Shown one piece after another: positions 49,936-58,841 of a stretch of 64,000 nucleotides of DNA. Every line of letters begins with the position of its first letter. Position 1 is the stretch's first letter. Below the pieces are notes generated by a model, which had not been told where the DNA came from, searched no databases, and worked only from the letters and a program-made list of their open reading frames with translations. Location of the stretch: positions 1 through 64,000 of the forward strand of contig JAEWQS010000134.1 of NCBI GenBank assembly GCA_023399095.1, given 5' to 3'. Source of the DNA: Bacillota bacterium (lineage in GTDB: Bacteria; Bacillota; Clostridia; Christensenellales; SZUA-584). Both the position numbers and the translations under genes were made by a program.

Positions 49936-52506
49936 TCACCTCTTTATCGTCGTAATTCGATCATACATGTCGCCTTCAATCGTCAGCACGTCGGTTTTGT
50001 ATTCATACAACTGCCCGACAGGAGACCATGCGTAAAACGTCTGCACCCATGCAGTGTAGATACCATCTGGGTACCACAGCGGAGTATAGTGCAACCGGCT
50101 TCCCGTCGCTGAATACGGATTGATGGCAAGCTGCCATGTAACCGTCATGTCACCGGCTTCGCCTGTTTTTATTTCCAAGCTGTCCCGGATATTCTGCCAG
50201 CCAGCTATCTGCCCATACGCGCTCTCGGGATACCGTACCCAAACCATCTGTGCGCCAACAAGCTTTTCGGGATGATCGTAGTTGGTGGTTAATGTGGTCG
50301 TGCACTGGACGCAAAAGCCAAAGCCCGACTCCATCTGACGTGGCTTGTCGGCATAAGCGATGCGGCTATCTGGTGCAATGGAAAACGTGGTGGTCAAACG
50401 GGCGTAGAAGGTCTTTGTATTGTAGCTACCGTTTTCCAGTCGAACCTCTTGCCATGAATGATAGGTGGATGAGGCAGCAGTCGGCAGGTTGGTCAATCCA
50501 TACGCGTCATAACGCCGCTCCATCTCGCTGCTGTCGGGGTCGGCTACAATACTGGTTGGGACAGCCAGCACCTGAATATTTTTAGTCAGTGTGTTGTTAC
50601 CCTCATCCGTCTCGCTCAGAGCGCCGGTCGGGTCTGCAATTAGTTCCACGGCGTAGCTTCCGGCTTGTGGTACGGTGATTCTGAATACCGCAATGTTGCT
50701 CCCGTTCCCGGCAATGGGAATACTCTCCGTATAGGACGCACCACCAATCGACAGTCGGATGGCGACAGCCGGGACAAGCTGTGCCGTACGATTCCGCACA
50801 GTGGCCGATACCGTGACCTCCATACCAGCGTACCAATCAGTTATAGTGGAATCCACGATCTCTATATCCGGTCTAAGCGCATTGACTGATATCATCACCG
50901 TTTTGCTGTTATTGCTCTCATTGCTTTCCTCAACCAGATTACTGGGATCGACCAACGCAGTCATAGTGATGGTCTGTGCGCTGAGTGAAGTAGGCGCTGT
51001 ACAAGAAAACGTGACCATCTGGCTGGCTCCCGCGTTCAGTGCGGATACATTGGCTGAAAAAGTTCCAATGCCCGGTATGGTCAGTCGAACCGTCGTGGCG
51101 GATGCCGTGCCGACCCCAATATTTTTTACCGTACCTGTAATGGTCATTGTTTCTCCGGCTTCATATAGCGCTTTATCTCCGGCAAGTGCAGTCACCGTCA
51201 GATCAGGCAACGGAGGAACATATGCTAGAACCTTGAATGATGCCGTGCGGGTATTATTGCCCTCGTTGCTCTCGGTCACAGCACCAGTCGAATCCGCCGC
51301 AGCCGTTATGCTTATGTTTTTATCCGCAGCATACCGGCCAGTCGTATAAGCGAAGGTAACATTTGTGCTTCCACCTGCTGCAAGCGAGGATATATATTTC
51401 GTCTGCGTTGTGAGGTCAGCAGAGGACAGCGCCACATAGAAACCACTCGCGGAACGAAGCCCCTGATTCTGAATCGTTGCCGTCACAGCAACAGTTTCAT
51501 CGGCATTATAGACGGATTTATTTGTGCTTAAGGATGTAACCGTCAGGTCGGCATAAATCTGCGGTGTGCCAAAGGAAACAGAGACTGTCTTAGCTTCGTT
51601 GTATATGGCTGATTTGGCCACGATCACGCGCTGGAGGCTGCTGGAGTTGGGTGCGTAGGCGAACATGTTGCTTCGCAGTCGGTTGTCGCGGCCCGTTGCA
51701 GATATGCTGAATGAACGGTTTGCATTGGCCTCGCTGAGCGGTATCCATATCATCAGCGAATCGCCGGATTGCCCCGTATAGCCAGATACGCTGGAGCCGG
51801 ATGGCAATGCGGAGGTGTCGAGCGTATATCCTCCGTTCATATTCGCCAGCCAAACAGACGCGATTCCGACGAAATAGTTGCCGCTGATGGACATGGACGG
51901 TGCGGAAAGCGAGATGTCATGCGTCATGATGGCCTGCGAACGTGCTCTGATTAGCAGTTCTATAGCAAATTGGAGGACGTCGGTATATCCCGACCTCGCC
52001 CTGATCTTACTGCCGATCTGTCCATTCGCCGCGGCAGTACGCAGCTGCGCATCCGTATAAGAACCAAGATTGGTGAAGTTGTATTGCCCGCTGTCGCCGT
52101 TTTCAGAGAGCCAGAACCGTATGGCGTTAGCAGTGGCATATCGCGCCTCGGTCGCCGTCAAACCGCCCGTTGCATACGGATAACCGTTTTCAAGAATAAT
52201 ACGCAACCCCGTCTGAACACGGGATGAATAACTGCTTAGAATGTCTGAGTCGTTGTAGGCAGAATTGTTTGGGCTGCTATTGCGGTGCTGAAGACAGTAG
52301 GCCACCTGCTCCGGCGAGCTTCCGGCAACGTAATGCTCGGGCGTGTCAAGGCTTTTCCAGCCGCTTCCGCCGTTGTAGTCGAACATATCCGTCACACTGC
52401 GAGAGCTGATATTTACGGCCAACGCCGTGGACATGAACAGCATGGATATCATGAGTACAATCAGCGCGGCAGATACGATAATGGCAATCCTTTTTTTCTT
52501 TTTCAC
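49936..52506 (-). CDS. Secreted CARDB-repeat adhesin with thioester-like domain
   Basis: 856 residues. Signal peptide (KKKKRIAIIVSAALIVLMISMLFMSTALA), then a domain with EQVAYCLQHRNSSPN and YATANAIRFWLSENG that resembles surface thioester (TQXA) domains. The usual Gln of T-Q-x-A is Ala here, so the bond is probably lost. Three CARDB repeats follow (each starting D-L-T-V-T or D-I-E-I, ending SNEGNNT or similar, about 330-680), then a beta-rich C-terminus. No LPxTG. Placed among pilus genes, it may be a tip adhesin used in mating contact. Confidence 0.75.
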   Translation of the reverse strand: MKKKKRIAIIVSAALIVLMISMLFMSTALAVNISSRSVTDMFDYNGGSGWKSLDTPEHYVAGSSPEQVAYCLQHRNSSPNNSAYNDSDILSSYSSRVQTGLRIILENGYPYATGGLTATEARYATANAIRFWLSENGDSGQYNFTNLGSYTDAQLRTAAANGQIGSKIRARSGYTDVLQFAIELLIRARSQAIMTHDISLSAPSMSISGNYFVGIASVWLANMNGGYTLDTSALPSGSSVSGYTGQSGDSLMIWIPLSEANANRSFSISATGRDNRLRSNMFAYAPNSSSLQRVIVAKSAIYNEAKTVSVSFGTPQIYADLTVTSLSTNKSVYNADETVAVTATIQNQGLRSASGFYVALSSADLTTQTKYISSLAAGGSTNVTFAYTTGRYAADKNISITAAADSTGAVTESNEGNNTRTASFKVLAYVPPLPDLTVTALAGDKALYEAGETMTITGTVKNIGVGTASATTVRLTIPGIGTFSANVSALNAGASQMVTFSCTAPTSLSAQTITMTALVDPSNLVEESNESNNSKTVMISVNALRPDIEIVDSTITDWYAGMEVTVSATVRNRTAQLVPAVAIRLSIGGASYTESIPIAGNGSNIAVFRITVPQAGSYAVELIADPTGALSETDEGNNTLTKNIQVLAVPTSIVADPDSSEMERRYDAYGLTNLPTAASSTYHSWQEVRLENGSYNTKTFYARLTTTFSIAPDSRIAYADKPRQMESGFGFCVQCTTTLTTNYDHPEKLVGAQMVWVRYPESAYGQIAGWQNIRDSLEIKTGEAGDMTVTWQLAINPYSATGSRLHYTPLWYPDGIYTAWVQTFYAWSPVGQLYEYKTDVLTIEGDMYDRITTIKR

Positions 52507-52521
52507 GATATCTCCTTTCCG

Positions 52522-52986
52522 TCACTCAATATACAGGATCGATGAACGCACATTTATGGGGATACGGACTATGCTTAAATCGCCTATGTCCCAAGGGAGG
52601 GGGATAGCCAGCGTTGCACTTATGCTCATCGACTTGCCTTCAACCTCCACCGTCATTTCATCAAGGCTGTAAATGAGTTTTCCACCCTCATATCGGTTCC
52701 AGCGTCCGCCCTCAAGCGTCCAGCCCGCTTCGGTCAGGCATGCAAAGAACGATACCTTAGCGGATTCAGCCGGTACATCCAGCATCAGATCGCGCACGTT
52801 TGCATTAAGCATGCTTTTATCCACGGTGACGGTCGCTGCGCGCTGCACCTCGGTTTCGCAGGCCTGATATTTGGCATACACCGTCACGCCCGCATAGACC
52901 ACCGCGGATAGCGTCATGAGGATGAGAATAAGGAAAACCACCCATATAAGCGCGCTGCCTGTTTTGTCATCCCAAAAACGCTTCAT
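52522..52986 (-). CDS. Pseudopilin-like TadE/F protein
   Basis: 154 residues. KTGSALIWVVFLILILMTLSAVVYAGVTVYAKYQA is a pilin-type N-terminal helix. The rest is beta-rich. Likely a minor pilin of the Tad system. Its start overlaps the stop of the preceding gene. Confidence 0.72.
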   Translation of the reverse strand: MKRFWDDKTGSALIWVVFLILILMTLSAVVYAGVTVYAKYQACETEVQRAATVTVDKSMLNANVRDLMLDVPAESAKVSFFACLTEAGWTLEGGRWNRYEGGKLIYSLDEMTVEVEGKSMSISATLAIPLPWDIGDLSIVRIPINVRSSILYIE

Positions 52987-53405
52987 TTCCAGTACACCTC
53001 CGATATGCCGCGCGCGGTGGCCGTAATTTGCACATTGATGACAACCGGGTCACCCAGTGCCGGACGCAGAATGACGATAGGGACGGTCTTTGTTATTGTG
53101 ACAGTGAAAGAGTATTTAAGCTGTATTGTTTTTTCTGCTGCGTTCTGCCATTCCGCCTCTACCTCCACGCTGTCTGGCGCAAAGAAGCCATCCGCTGTAA
53201 CGGACGCAAGCGTCTCGTCATCAGCTTTGCCATACAGTTCAATGGTTCTGGCCATGTATTTCGCTGTCTGGTTCAACGACTGCTGTGCGGTGAATATGGG
53301 ATATAGCGCCAACAGTGAAGCCATAAGAGTAAAGACGATCAGTATGGTGACGGCCACATCGATGTAGCCCTCCGCCGTCTGGTCGCGTATGAATTTTCGT
53401 TTCAT
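52983..53405 (-). CDS. Pseudopilin-like protein (DUF4320-type)
   Basis: 140 residues starting MKRKFIRDQTAEGYIDVAVTILIVFTLMASLLALYPIF. The QTAEG-YIDV junction before a hydrophobic helix looks like a prepilin cleavage site. The remaining part is a beta-rich domain. Start at 53405, with AGAGGAC upstream. Minor pilin or tip initiator of the Tad pilus. Confidence 0.75.
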   Translation of the reverse strand: MKRKFIRDQTAEGYIDVAVTILIVFTLMASLLALYPIFTAQQSLNQTAKYMARTIELYGKADDETLASVTADGFFAPDSVEVEAEWQNAAEKTIQLKYSFTVTITKTVPIVILRPALGDPVVINVQITATARGISEVYWK

Positions 53406-53469
53406 AATTGTCCTCTTTCTGAGATGGTAGGGCTGCCTTGCGGCAGCCCACGCCATACACAATGTTTGT

Positions 53470-53673
53470 TTACGGCAGTACGTTTACGCCGGTGAGTTCG
53501 CCGCTGATCTTGTCAATCAGGTTCTGGAACAGGTCAGGCATCGCAGCGTTCATGATGAGCAGAATAGCCGCGCCAATGACCACGACGATCAATATCTTCA
53601 TAGCGACGTCCAGAAAGCCCTCCGCCTTCTTCTCGGAAACAAAACGTTTGACAGTGTTCTTGATTTTCAACAT
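53470..53673 (-). CDS. Flp-like major pilin
   Basis: 67 residues. KKAEGFLDVAMKILIVVVIGAAILLIMNAAMPDLFQNLIDKI has the charged leader ending in G before FLDVA and one hydrophobic helix, the plan of Flp/class IVb pilins. Probable major subunit. A GAAAGG ribosome site precedes the ATG. Cleaved by the peptidase at 49471. Confidence 0.8.
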   Translation of the reverse strand: MLKIKNTVKRFVSEKKAEGFLDVAMKILIVVVIGAAILLIMNAAMPDLFQNLIDKISGELTGVNVLP

Positions 53674-53728
53674 ACAGTGTACTTCCTTTCAATTTTTGTT
53701 TAGTTGGATTGGGGTTTATATGAAAAAT

Positions 53729-53741
53729 CCGCTTTCTGCGG
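53729..53741 (-). terminator. Leader hairpin before the pilin gene
   Basis: CCGC-AGAAA-GCGG followed by ATTTTTCATATAAACCCC on the minus strand, 56 nt before the pilin ATG. A second possible stem (GGGC/GCCC) lies just upstream. Partial termination here could set pilin levels apart from the assembly genes. Confidence 0.5.
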
Positions 53742-53797
53742 GCAGCAAAAACAGCAGCCCTCCTTCCCACGCTGCCATTAAAAGCGGATATAGTGGG

Positions 53798-54676
53798 TCA
53801 GAAGCCCACGGCCTGCAAGTTGTTGATAATGAGGATCACAAGGGGAACCATAAAGAGAAATATGAGCAGTATTGTCAGGATAAACGATGCCGCCTTGATG
53901 CGGCCAGGGCGTTTCTCCATCAGCCGCCTAAGCGTCTCTCGCTCCTTCGCGCGCATGTCCTGCTCCAGCACCAACAGGCTGGTCCGCTGGTCAACGCCCT
54001 GATGGACGCCACACAGCACCGCGCACAGAGCTGAAAAAGACGGAAGACCCAACCGTGCGTCCATGCTGCACAGTGCCGCCTCCGAATTGCCTGTTTTCAT
54101 GTCGAGTATCAGCCGGTTAAGCTCCATGCCTAGCGCTTTGCCTGCAACTCTCCTGTACTTTTCGAAGAACGATATCAGGTCACGGCTGTCTTGCAACGAG
54201 TAGATGAGTGTTTCCGTCAGGCGTGGCAGCTCCGCTTCAATCTCGCGGCTTAGTGCCTCCACCTTTTTTCGGATGGTCTGCGTTGTTTGAAAATAGGCCA
54301 GTACTGCAATGACTGCGGTCAGCAACGTCAGCCATGGAATACCAAACGGAATGAACAATGCCCCGATAAAAGCCAGCAACAATGACCGTGCCTTCGCTTG
54401 TGAGAGGAAATCCTCTGGCATCTGTGCGATACGCAGCCGCGCGAAGTCCGCATCCAACCGCTTCTTTCTGTACTCGCTCATGGGGAACAGTTTTGAGAGA
54501 AGCCTTGCCAAAGGCAGCAGCACGTCCTGAAACCGCTGCGAAAGATTGCGTTTGCCGTGGATATCTTGTATCACGCGGATGGACTTGCCGGAAGGGAAAA
54601 CGAACGCCGCTTGAGCCATCCGGTAAAGCCCCAGCGACAACAAAAAGACGGACAGCGCATAAAGTATGAGCATCAT
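53798..54676 (-). CDS. tadC: TadC-like inner-membrane platform protein
   Basis: 292 residues, type II secretion F domain (ETLIYSLQDSRDLISFFEKYRRVAGKALGMELNRLILDMKTG...) with membrane helices at the N-terminus, middle and C-terminus (FILTILLIFLFMVPLVILII). Works with TadB and CpaF to assemble the pilus. Start overlaps the TadB stop (ATGA). Confidence 0.85.
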   Translation of the reverse strand: MMLILYALSVFLLSLGLYRMAQAAFVFPSGKSIRVIQDIHGKRNLSQRFQDVLLPLARLLSKLFPMSEYRKKRLDADFARLRIAQMPEDFLSQAKARSLLLAFIGALFIPFGIPWLTLLTAVIAVLAYFQTTQTIRKKVEALSREIEAELPRLTETLIYSLQDSRDLISFFEKYRRVAGKALGMELNRLILDMKTGNSEAALCSMDARLGLPSFSALCAVLCGVHQGVDQRTSLLVLEQDMRAKERETLRRLMEKRPGRIKAASFILTILLIFLFMVPLVILIINNLQAVGF

Positions 54677-55599
54677 TTTTTCTCACCGCCTCCCACTGGG
54701 CGGTATAACTGCGCCACCCATCCCGCCGTAGCGAGCACAGCGGCCAGCACCACTGCCAGAGTAATTTTTCCGGCCAGCGTGGCGATCAGCATGCTGTACC
54801 AGTCGGGCATCATTGCGCCCATCAGCGGGATAGCGCCAAACACGATCATGACTGTGACGATATAATCCCCGAGTTGCTTGCGAATCGCGGTGTCGGTTTC
54901 CATCTGCACGCGCCGCATTTCGCCCAACCGTCCCACAATGCCGGGAAGCGCATACCTGAGCTGCCTGTCTCGCTGGCATTGCACCAGCACATCGCACCAA
55001 TCGCGCCAGTACCGGTTGTCTATCCGCTCACGCAGACGATGAAGCGCTTTCACCACGTCGGAGTCAACTAGCTGAGTTTCAGCATAGAACTGGCGGAACA
55101 TGCCGTCCAGTGGGGCAACCAGCAGGTGAATGCTGCTTTGCACCGCACCAATCAAATCACCCGACGCCACATAGCTGTTGGTGACCGTGCCCAATGCGCT
55201 CTCCAGCTTTTCGTTCAGGCTCCGTATATAATCGCCGGTGCGGATGCGGATCACGATTAGGGGCGCGCATCCTAGCCCAGCGGCCAGCACCAGCGCTGCG
55301 AGTATGTTGTCAAGCACCAGACCAAAAAGCAGCCCGAGCAGAACCAGTATGGCAGATGCCCACCGGTATGAAGTGATCTGTCCACCCATACCTGTCACCG
55401 TCAGCATCTCTTTGGCACTGTCCACCGTTGCCTCCAGCTTTCCTTTCGGCTTGCCGGTGATGCGGCGTATGCGTTTCTTCTTATTTCGTTGCCGCTGAAG
55501 CGGCTTTGCAAGCCAGCCAGACATGTCAGACGGACGAACTCTGAATATAAAAAATAGCCCTGACATAAACAGCAGAGCACACAGTATTTGAGTAATCAT
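54673..55599 (-). CDS. tadB: TadB-like inner-membrane platform protein
   Basis: 308 residues. Helix at the start (ITQILCALLFMSGLFFIF), a cytosolic domain, T2SSF-type helices and a C-terminal helix pair. The real start at 55599 has GGAGGAG upstream and overlaps the CpaF stop (ATGA). Partner of TadC. Confidence 0.85.
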   Translation of the reverse strand: MITQILCALLFMSGLFFIFRVRPSDMSGWLAKPLQRQRNKKKRIRRITGKPKGKLEATVDSAKEMLTVTGMGGQITSYRWASAILVLLGLLFGLVLDNILAALVLAAGLGCAPLIVIRIRTGDYIRSLNEKLESALGTVTNSYVASGDLIGAVQSSIHLLVAPLDGMFRQFYAETQLVDSDVVKALHRLRERIDNRYWRDWCDVLVQCQRDRQLRYALPGIVGRLGEMRRVQMETDTAIRKQLGDYIVTVMIVFGAIPLMGAMMPDWYSMLIATLAGKITLAVVLAAVLATAGWVAQLYRPVGGGEKK

Positions 55600-56927
55600 A
55601 TTCGCTCCTCCCTGAACCATTCAGTCGCCGCCTTATCCGCACCGTTACCGCGCATGCTTTCAGCGAGCTCGTTCGTGATGCCGTGTTCACGGACATATTC
55701 GCCCGTTTCGGTCTCGAACCGATAAATTGTATTAGCCTGAACCACACCGTTCTGTATGCCTGTCGCCTCGACGATCTCCATAATACGGCGCGTCCCATCC
55801 GGCATCTGCTTCTTGAAAACCATGATCGGAAACGCTTCGGCTACAAAGCCCATGAGGATGTGGGTGGATATGTTGGTTCCCGACATCTGGCACATACTCA
55901 ATATGCGTCCATAGGCCTTGTGCGCGGAGTTTGCGTGCAGACTGGTCACAACAACGTGCCCTGTGCGGGCGGCTTCCTGAGCCACCATTGCCTCTGCGCC
56001 GCGTATCTCCGCCACCGCGATAATATCTGGTGAAAATCTCAATGCTTTCCGCAGCAGATCGTTCATGTCGATGTTGGCGTTCTGCAAATCGCTTGGCCGT
56101 GTACAGGTGTGGATCACTCGGTTTTGTGCGTTCCCGTCCTTATCCTCGCTGAACAAATCCAGCTCGCGCGTTTCCTCGATTGTGTAAATACGTTTACTTG
56201 CATCAACTGCGTTGAGTAAAAACGCGATGTCCGTCGTTTTACCGCTGCCTGTCTTGCCCGCAATGCCGACTGAAACACCGTGATTGACGCACAGCGTCAG
56301 GAATTCCAGCATCTCCGGTGTCGCTGTTTGCCAGCCGATGATTTGCTCCTTGGACACTTTTGCCATGCGTTGACGGCGAATGGAGAATACGATACCGCTG
56401 CGTCTGTCTGCGACGGGTGGAATCATGGCTGACACGCGGATGCCCTCGGTGATGTAACTGTCCACAATGGGGTTAGTACCGTCCAACACCAGACCGCCCA
56501 GGCGCACCATTTTGCGCAGGGTATCAGCGGCATGCTGGGGAGATAAAAAACGCTCCGGTATTTTGCGCCAGCCGGAGCGCGTCACGATCTCGATATCCCG
56601 CCACGAGTTTCCGTTGATCTCCTCGACTTCCGAATTGGTGATGTACTTATCCAAAAAACCAAAGCCAGCCATGTCACCGTACAGTTTATCGGTCAGTTGC
56701 TGCATGGACAGGCCGCTGATGTGGTGTTGATGGCTGCCGACATATTCGCCGATGAGACGCTTCACCGTTTCCGAAGCATCCTTCTTTGTGATGCTTTGTG
56801 CAAGTGTCTCCGCATGATCTTTTGAAATGTCTACGCGGACCTGCTCCAGCAGGGTTTCATATGCGTCCTTAGCCTGCGGCGCGCTGTGCTGCCGTTCGTA
56901 GGTCAGTTCCTTGAACGTCCGGCTCAT
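55596..56927 (-). CDS. cpaF: CpaF/TadA-type pilus assembly ATPase
   Basis: 443 residues. Walker A GIAGKTGSGKTTD near 225-235, Asp box and Walker B (DIIAVAEIRGAEAMVAQEAARTGHVVVTSLHANSAHKAYGRI) with the conserved His. Complete T2SSE-type secretion ATPase that drives the Tad pilus. ATGA coupling with TadZ before and TadB after. Confidence 0.93.
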   Translation of the reverse strand: MSRTFKELTYERQHSAPQAKDAYETLLEQVRVDISKDHAETLAQSITKKDASETVKRLIGEYVGSHQHHISGLSMQQLTDKLYGDMAGFGFLDKYITNSEVEEINGNSWRDIEIVTRSGWRKIPERFLSPQHAADTLRKMVRLGGLVLDGTNPIVDSYITEGIRVSAMIPPVADRRSGIVFSIRRQRMAKVSKEQIIGWQTATPEMLEFLTLCVNHGVSVGIAGKTGSGKTTDIAFLLNAVDASKRIYTIEETRELDLFSEDKDGNAQNRVIHTCTRPSDLQNANIDMNDLLRKALRFSPDIIAVAEIRGAEAMVAQEAARTGHVVVTSLHANSAHKAYGRILSMCQMSGTNISTHILMGFVAEAFPIMVFKKQMPDGTRRIMEIVEATGIQNGVVQANTIYRFETETGEYVREHGITNELAESMRGNGADKAATEWFREERI

Positions 56928-57643
56928 ATCGCATCAGCTCCTTTCAGTAAAGCTTGGAGCTTCTTTACCTCCCGCAGATACCGCATGGCGGCAGGCGTCG
57001 CGCTATTACTTATACACTCCTGCCGGAATTCCCGTACATAGGGCAGCGCCGCAGCGACTTTTATATCAACTGCCTTTTCCACGCATGACATGTCGTGCTG
57101 TCTGTCTGTCATTGCCATGACAGGCAGGATGCGCTCCTGTGCGTTCATGGTGCTGATGAGCGGCTTGACGCTGTTGAACCAGCAGATTCCCTGCACATCG
57201 GGCATGAACAGGGTAATCACCTTATCCGCATGGATGAGCGCACCGGGTAAAAAGGGGTCGCTGCGCTGCCCCGACAGGTCGAGGATGACCGTGTCGGCAA
57301 GCTCAATGCACCGCTCCACAAAGTCCTCCGCTGCGTGATCCGCTTCCAACCCGAGCTCATATGATAGATACTCGTCATGGTCAGTCAGCCCAGCATAGAA
57401 CAGGTTTTTCAGCTTTGGATGTTGGTGCAGATACGGTGCTGCATCCATCACTCCCATCCCTATGGCTCGACCAAGTGACTTGTCGGAGTCGAACTTCTGT
57501 CCGTCTAGCCGCGTAGGCAGCGTTGGCTGCGTCAGGTCAGAGTCGATGATGACCGTCACGCCTTGTCTGGCAAACAGTATACCCAGCGTATCACAGAGTG
57601 TGCTTTTCCCGATTCCGTCTCGTCCCCAAACGGCGATAACCAT
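56924..57643 (-). CDS. tadZ: TadZ/CpaE-like ParA-family ATPase
   Basis: 239 residues. Deviant Walker A WGRDGIGKSTL at the very N-terminus and a central AD(T)VILDLSGQ. No receiver domain, unlike many CpaE. In Tad systems this protein places the assembly complex in the cell. GGAGGTG before the ATG. Distinct from the plasmid-type ParA at 59746. Confidence 0.8.
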   Translation of the reverse strand: MVIAVWGRDGIGKSTLCDTLGILFARQGVTVIIDSDLTQPTLPTRLDGQKFDSDKSLGRAIGMGVMDAAPYLHQHPKLKNLFYAGLTDHDEYLSYELGLEADHAAEDFVERCIELADTVILDLSGQRSDPFLPGALIHADKVITLFMPDVQGICWFNSVKPLISTMNAQERILPVMAMTDRQHDMSCVEKAVDIKVAAALPYVREFRQECISNSATPAAMRYLREVKKLQALLKGADAI

Positions 57644-57644
57644 A

Positions 57645-58412
57645 TCAGTTCACCTCCGCTTCAGCGAGTACAGCGCCAGGTATGTACTGCGGCACACCCT
57701 GACCACGAGCGACGAAAGCAAGATGGATGATGCTCTGATTCTCCAGTTCCGCCAGCAGTACTGCCTGCTCCGGCGCAGCGTAGAACGAGATGGTGACAGG
57801 CAGGGTATTTTTCACGTTCGCGCTGGGCTGAGCTTCAACACTGGCATCTGAACCGTCGCTGGCCGTTACCATGCACACCTCGATGTACTGCAATTCGGGG
57901 TAGATAATTGCGCCAGCCAGATCAACTTCACCCGTTTCTGGTTCTACGCCCAGCGATTGATTGACGGAGCTTTTGGGCAGCGCCATGATCGTTACCACAT
58001 CGCCGGGCAGCAGATGTCCGGATACTCCCGAGGCTAGTGTGGGCAGCGTGATTGACACCACTGTCTTGCCCTTTGCTGTACCAGCCGGGAAAGAAGACTG
58101 ATTTGCGACAAAGCCTGTGATCTTCTGCACGGTTAAACAATCTCCAGCGTATAGATCGGCAGTAGCATATCTACCCACCGCCAATGCAGTTTCACTGATA
58201 CCACCCTCGATGAGTTTTTCCGGCACTTTCACTGTCTCCAGCATTTCACCGGTGATCTGGGTTCCGGCCTCTATGTTCTGTTTGACACGGACAACGCTGA
58301 CATACTCGCCTTGATTGCTGCTCTGCAATGCCGGCAAAGCAAAAAAGACGATGAGTAGTGCTGTGATGATGCAGAGTATCCCGATAACATATCTGTTTTT
58401 GAATAACTTCAT
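57645..58412 (-). CDS. cpaB: CpaB/RcpC-like SAF-domain protein
   Basis: 255 residues. N-terminal membrane helix (YVIGILCIITALLIVFFALPAL), then a SAF domain (VKQNIEAGTQITGEMLETVKVPEKLI). An RcpC-like segment follows (GHLLPGDVVTIMAL). First assembly gene of the Tad operon. GGAGG 11 nt before the ATG. Outside the membrane, it may bind the pilus or the cell wall. Confidence 0.8.
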   Translation of the reverse strand: MKLFKNRYVIGILCIITALLIVFFALPALQSSNQGEYVSVVRVKQNIEAGTQITGEMLETVKVPEKLIEGGISETALAVGRYATADLYAGDCLTVQKITGFVANQSSFPAGTAKGKTVVSITLPTLASGVSGHLLPGDVVTIMALPKSSVNQSLGVEPETGEVDLAGAIIYPELQYIEVCMVTASDGSDASVEAQPSANVKNTLPVTISFYAAPEQAVLLAELENQSIIHLAFVARGQGVPQYIPGAVLAEAEVN

Positions 58413-58573
58413 ATAGTTTTACCTCCTGATTGATTTTAGTTAATTTCTTTTTTCCGGCTGGTATTTCGGCTGGTAACTAGGGTTGGGGGTCTGGGGGAAG
58501 GGAAATGCAGTATTGCCCAAATCAGAAAAATTCACAGACTACCCCCTTGGTGTAGCCTTACCTGCTTTTTTGG

Positions 58574-58774
58574 CTAGGTATCAAAAACGATGCATTTTTC
58601 CTGCTTGCATTGTTTACGCCTCGAGTCATAAAACAGGCAATCAGGACAGTTGCGTTTTTGTATTGTCGGGTCGCGCAGTTGATTGGACTCAGATTTCCGC
58701 AGAATTCTAGGCGGTCTTGGAACCTCCGTCATCATGCGCTCAAACGAGCTGAGTTCACCTTCTGTAAACAGCAT
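58574..58774 (-). CDS. Small Cys-containing protein at the head of the Tad operon
   Basis: 66 residues. The end KRNCPDCLFYDSRRKQCKQEKC holds four Cys in a CxxC-x9-C-x4-C pattern that may bind zinc. The start at 58774 has AAAGGAG 11 nt upstream. The frame is open upstream but across the ParB terminator. Unknown function; perhaps a regulator read first after the leader hairpin. The stretch 58413-58573 holds no gene that I can support. Confidence 0.6.
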   Translation of the reverse strand: MLFTEGELSSFERMMTEVPRPPRILRKSESNQLRDPTIQKRNCPDCLFYDSRRKQCKQEKCIVFDT

Positions 58775-58813
58775 CTTTATAAGTCTCCTTTCTGAAAAAA
58801 CGGGCATAAAAAA

Positions 58814-58840
58814 ACGCCCTTGCTTCATGAGCTTGGGCGT
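58814..58840 (-). terminator. Terminator after parB / leader hairpin of the Tad operon
   Basis: ACGCCC pairs with GGGCGT, with inner GC pairs, followed by TTTTTTTATGCCC on the minus strand and then AGAAAGGAG. It lies 40 nt before the next start, so no room remains for a separate promoter. Confidence 0.7.
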
Positions 58841-58841
58841 C

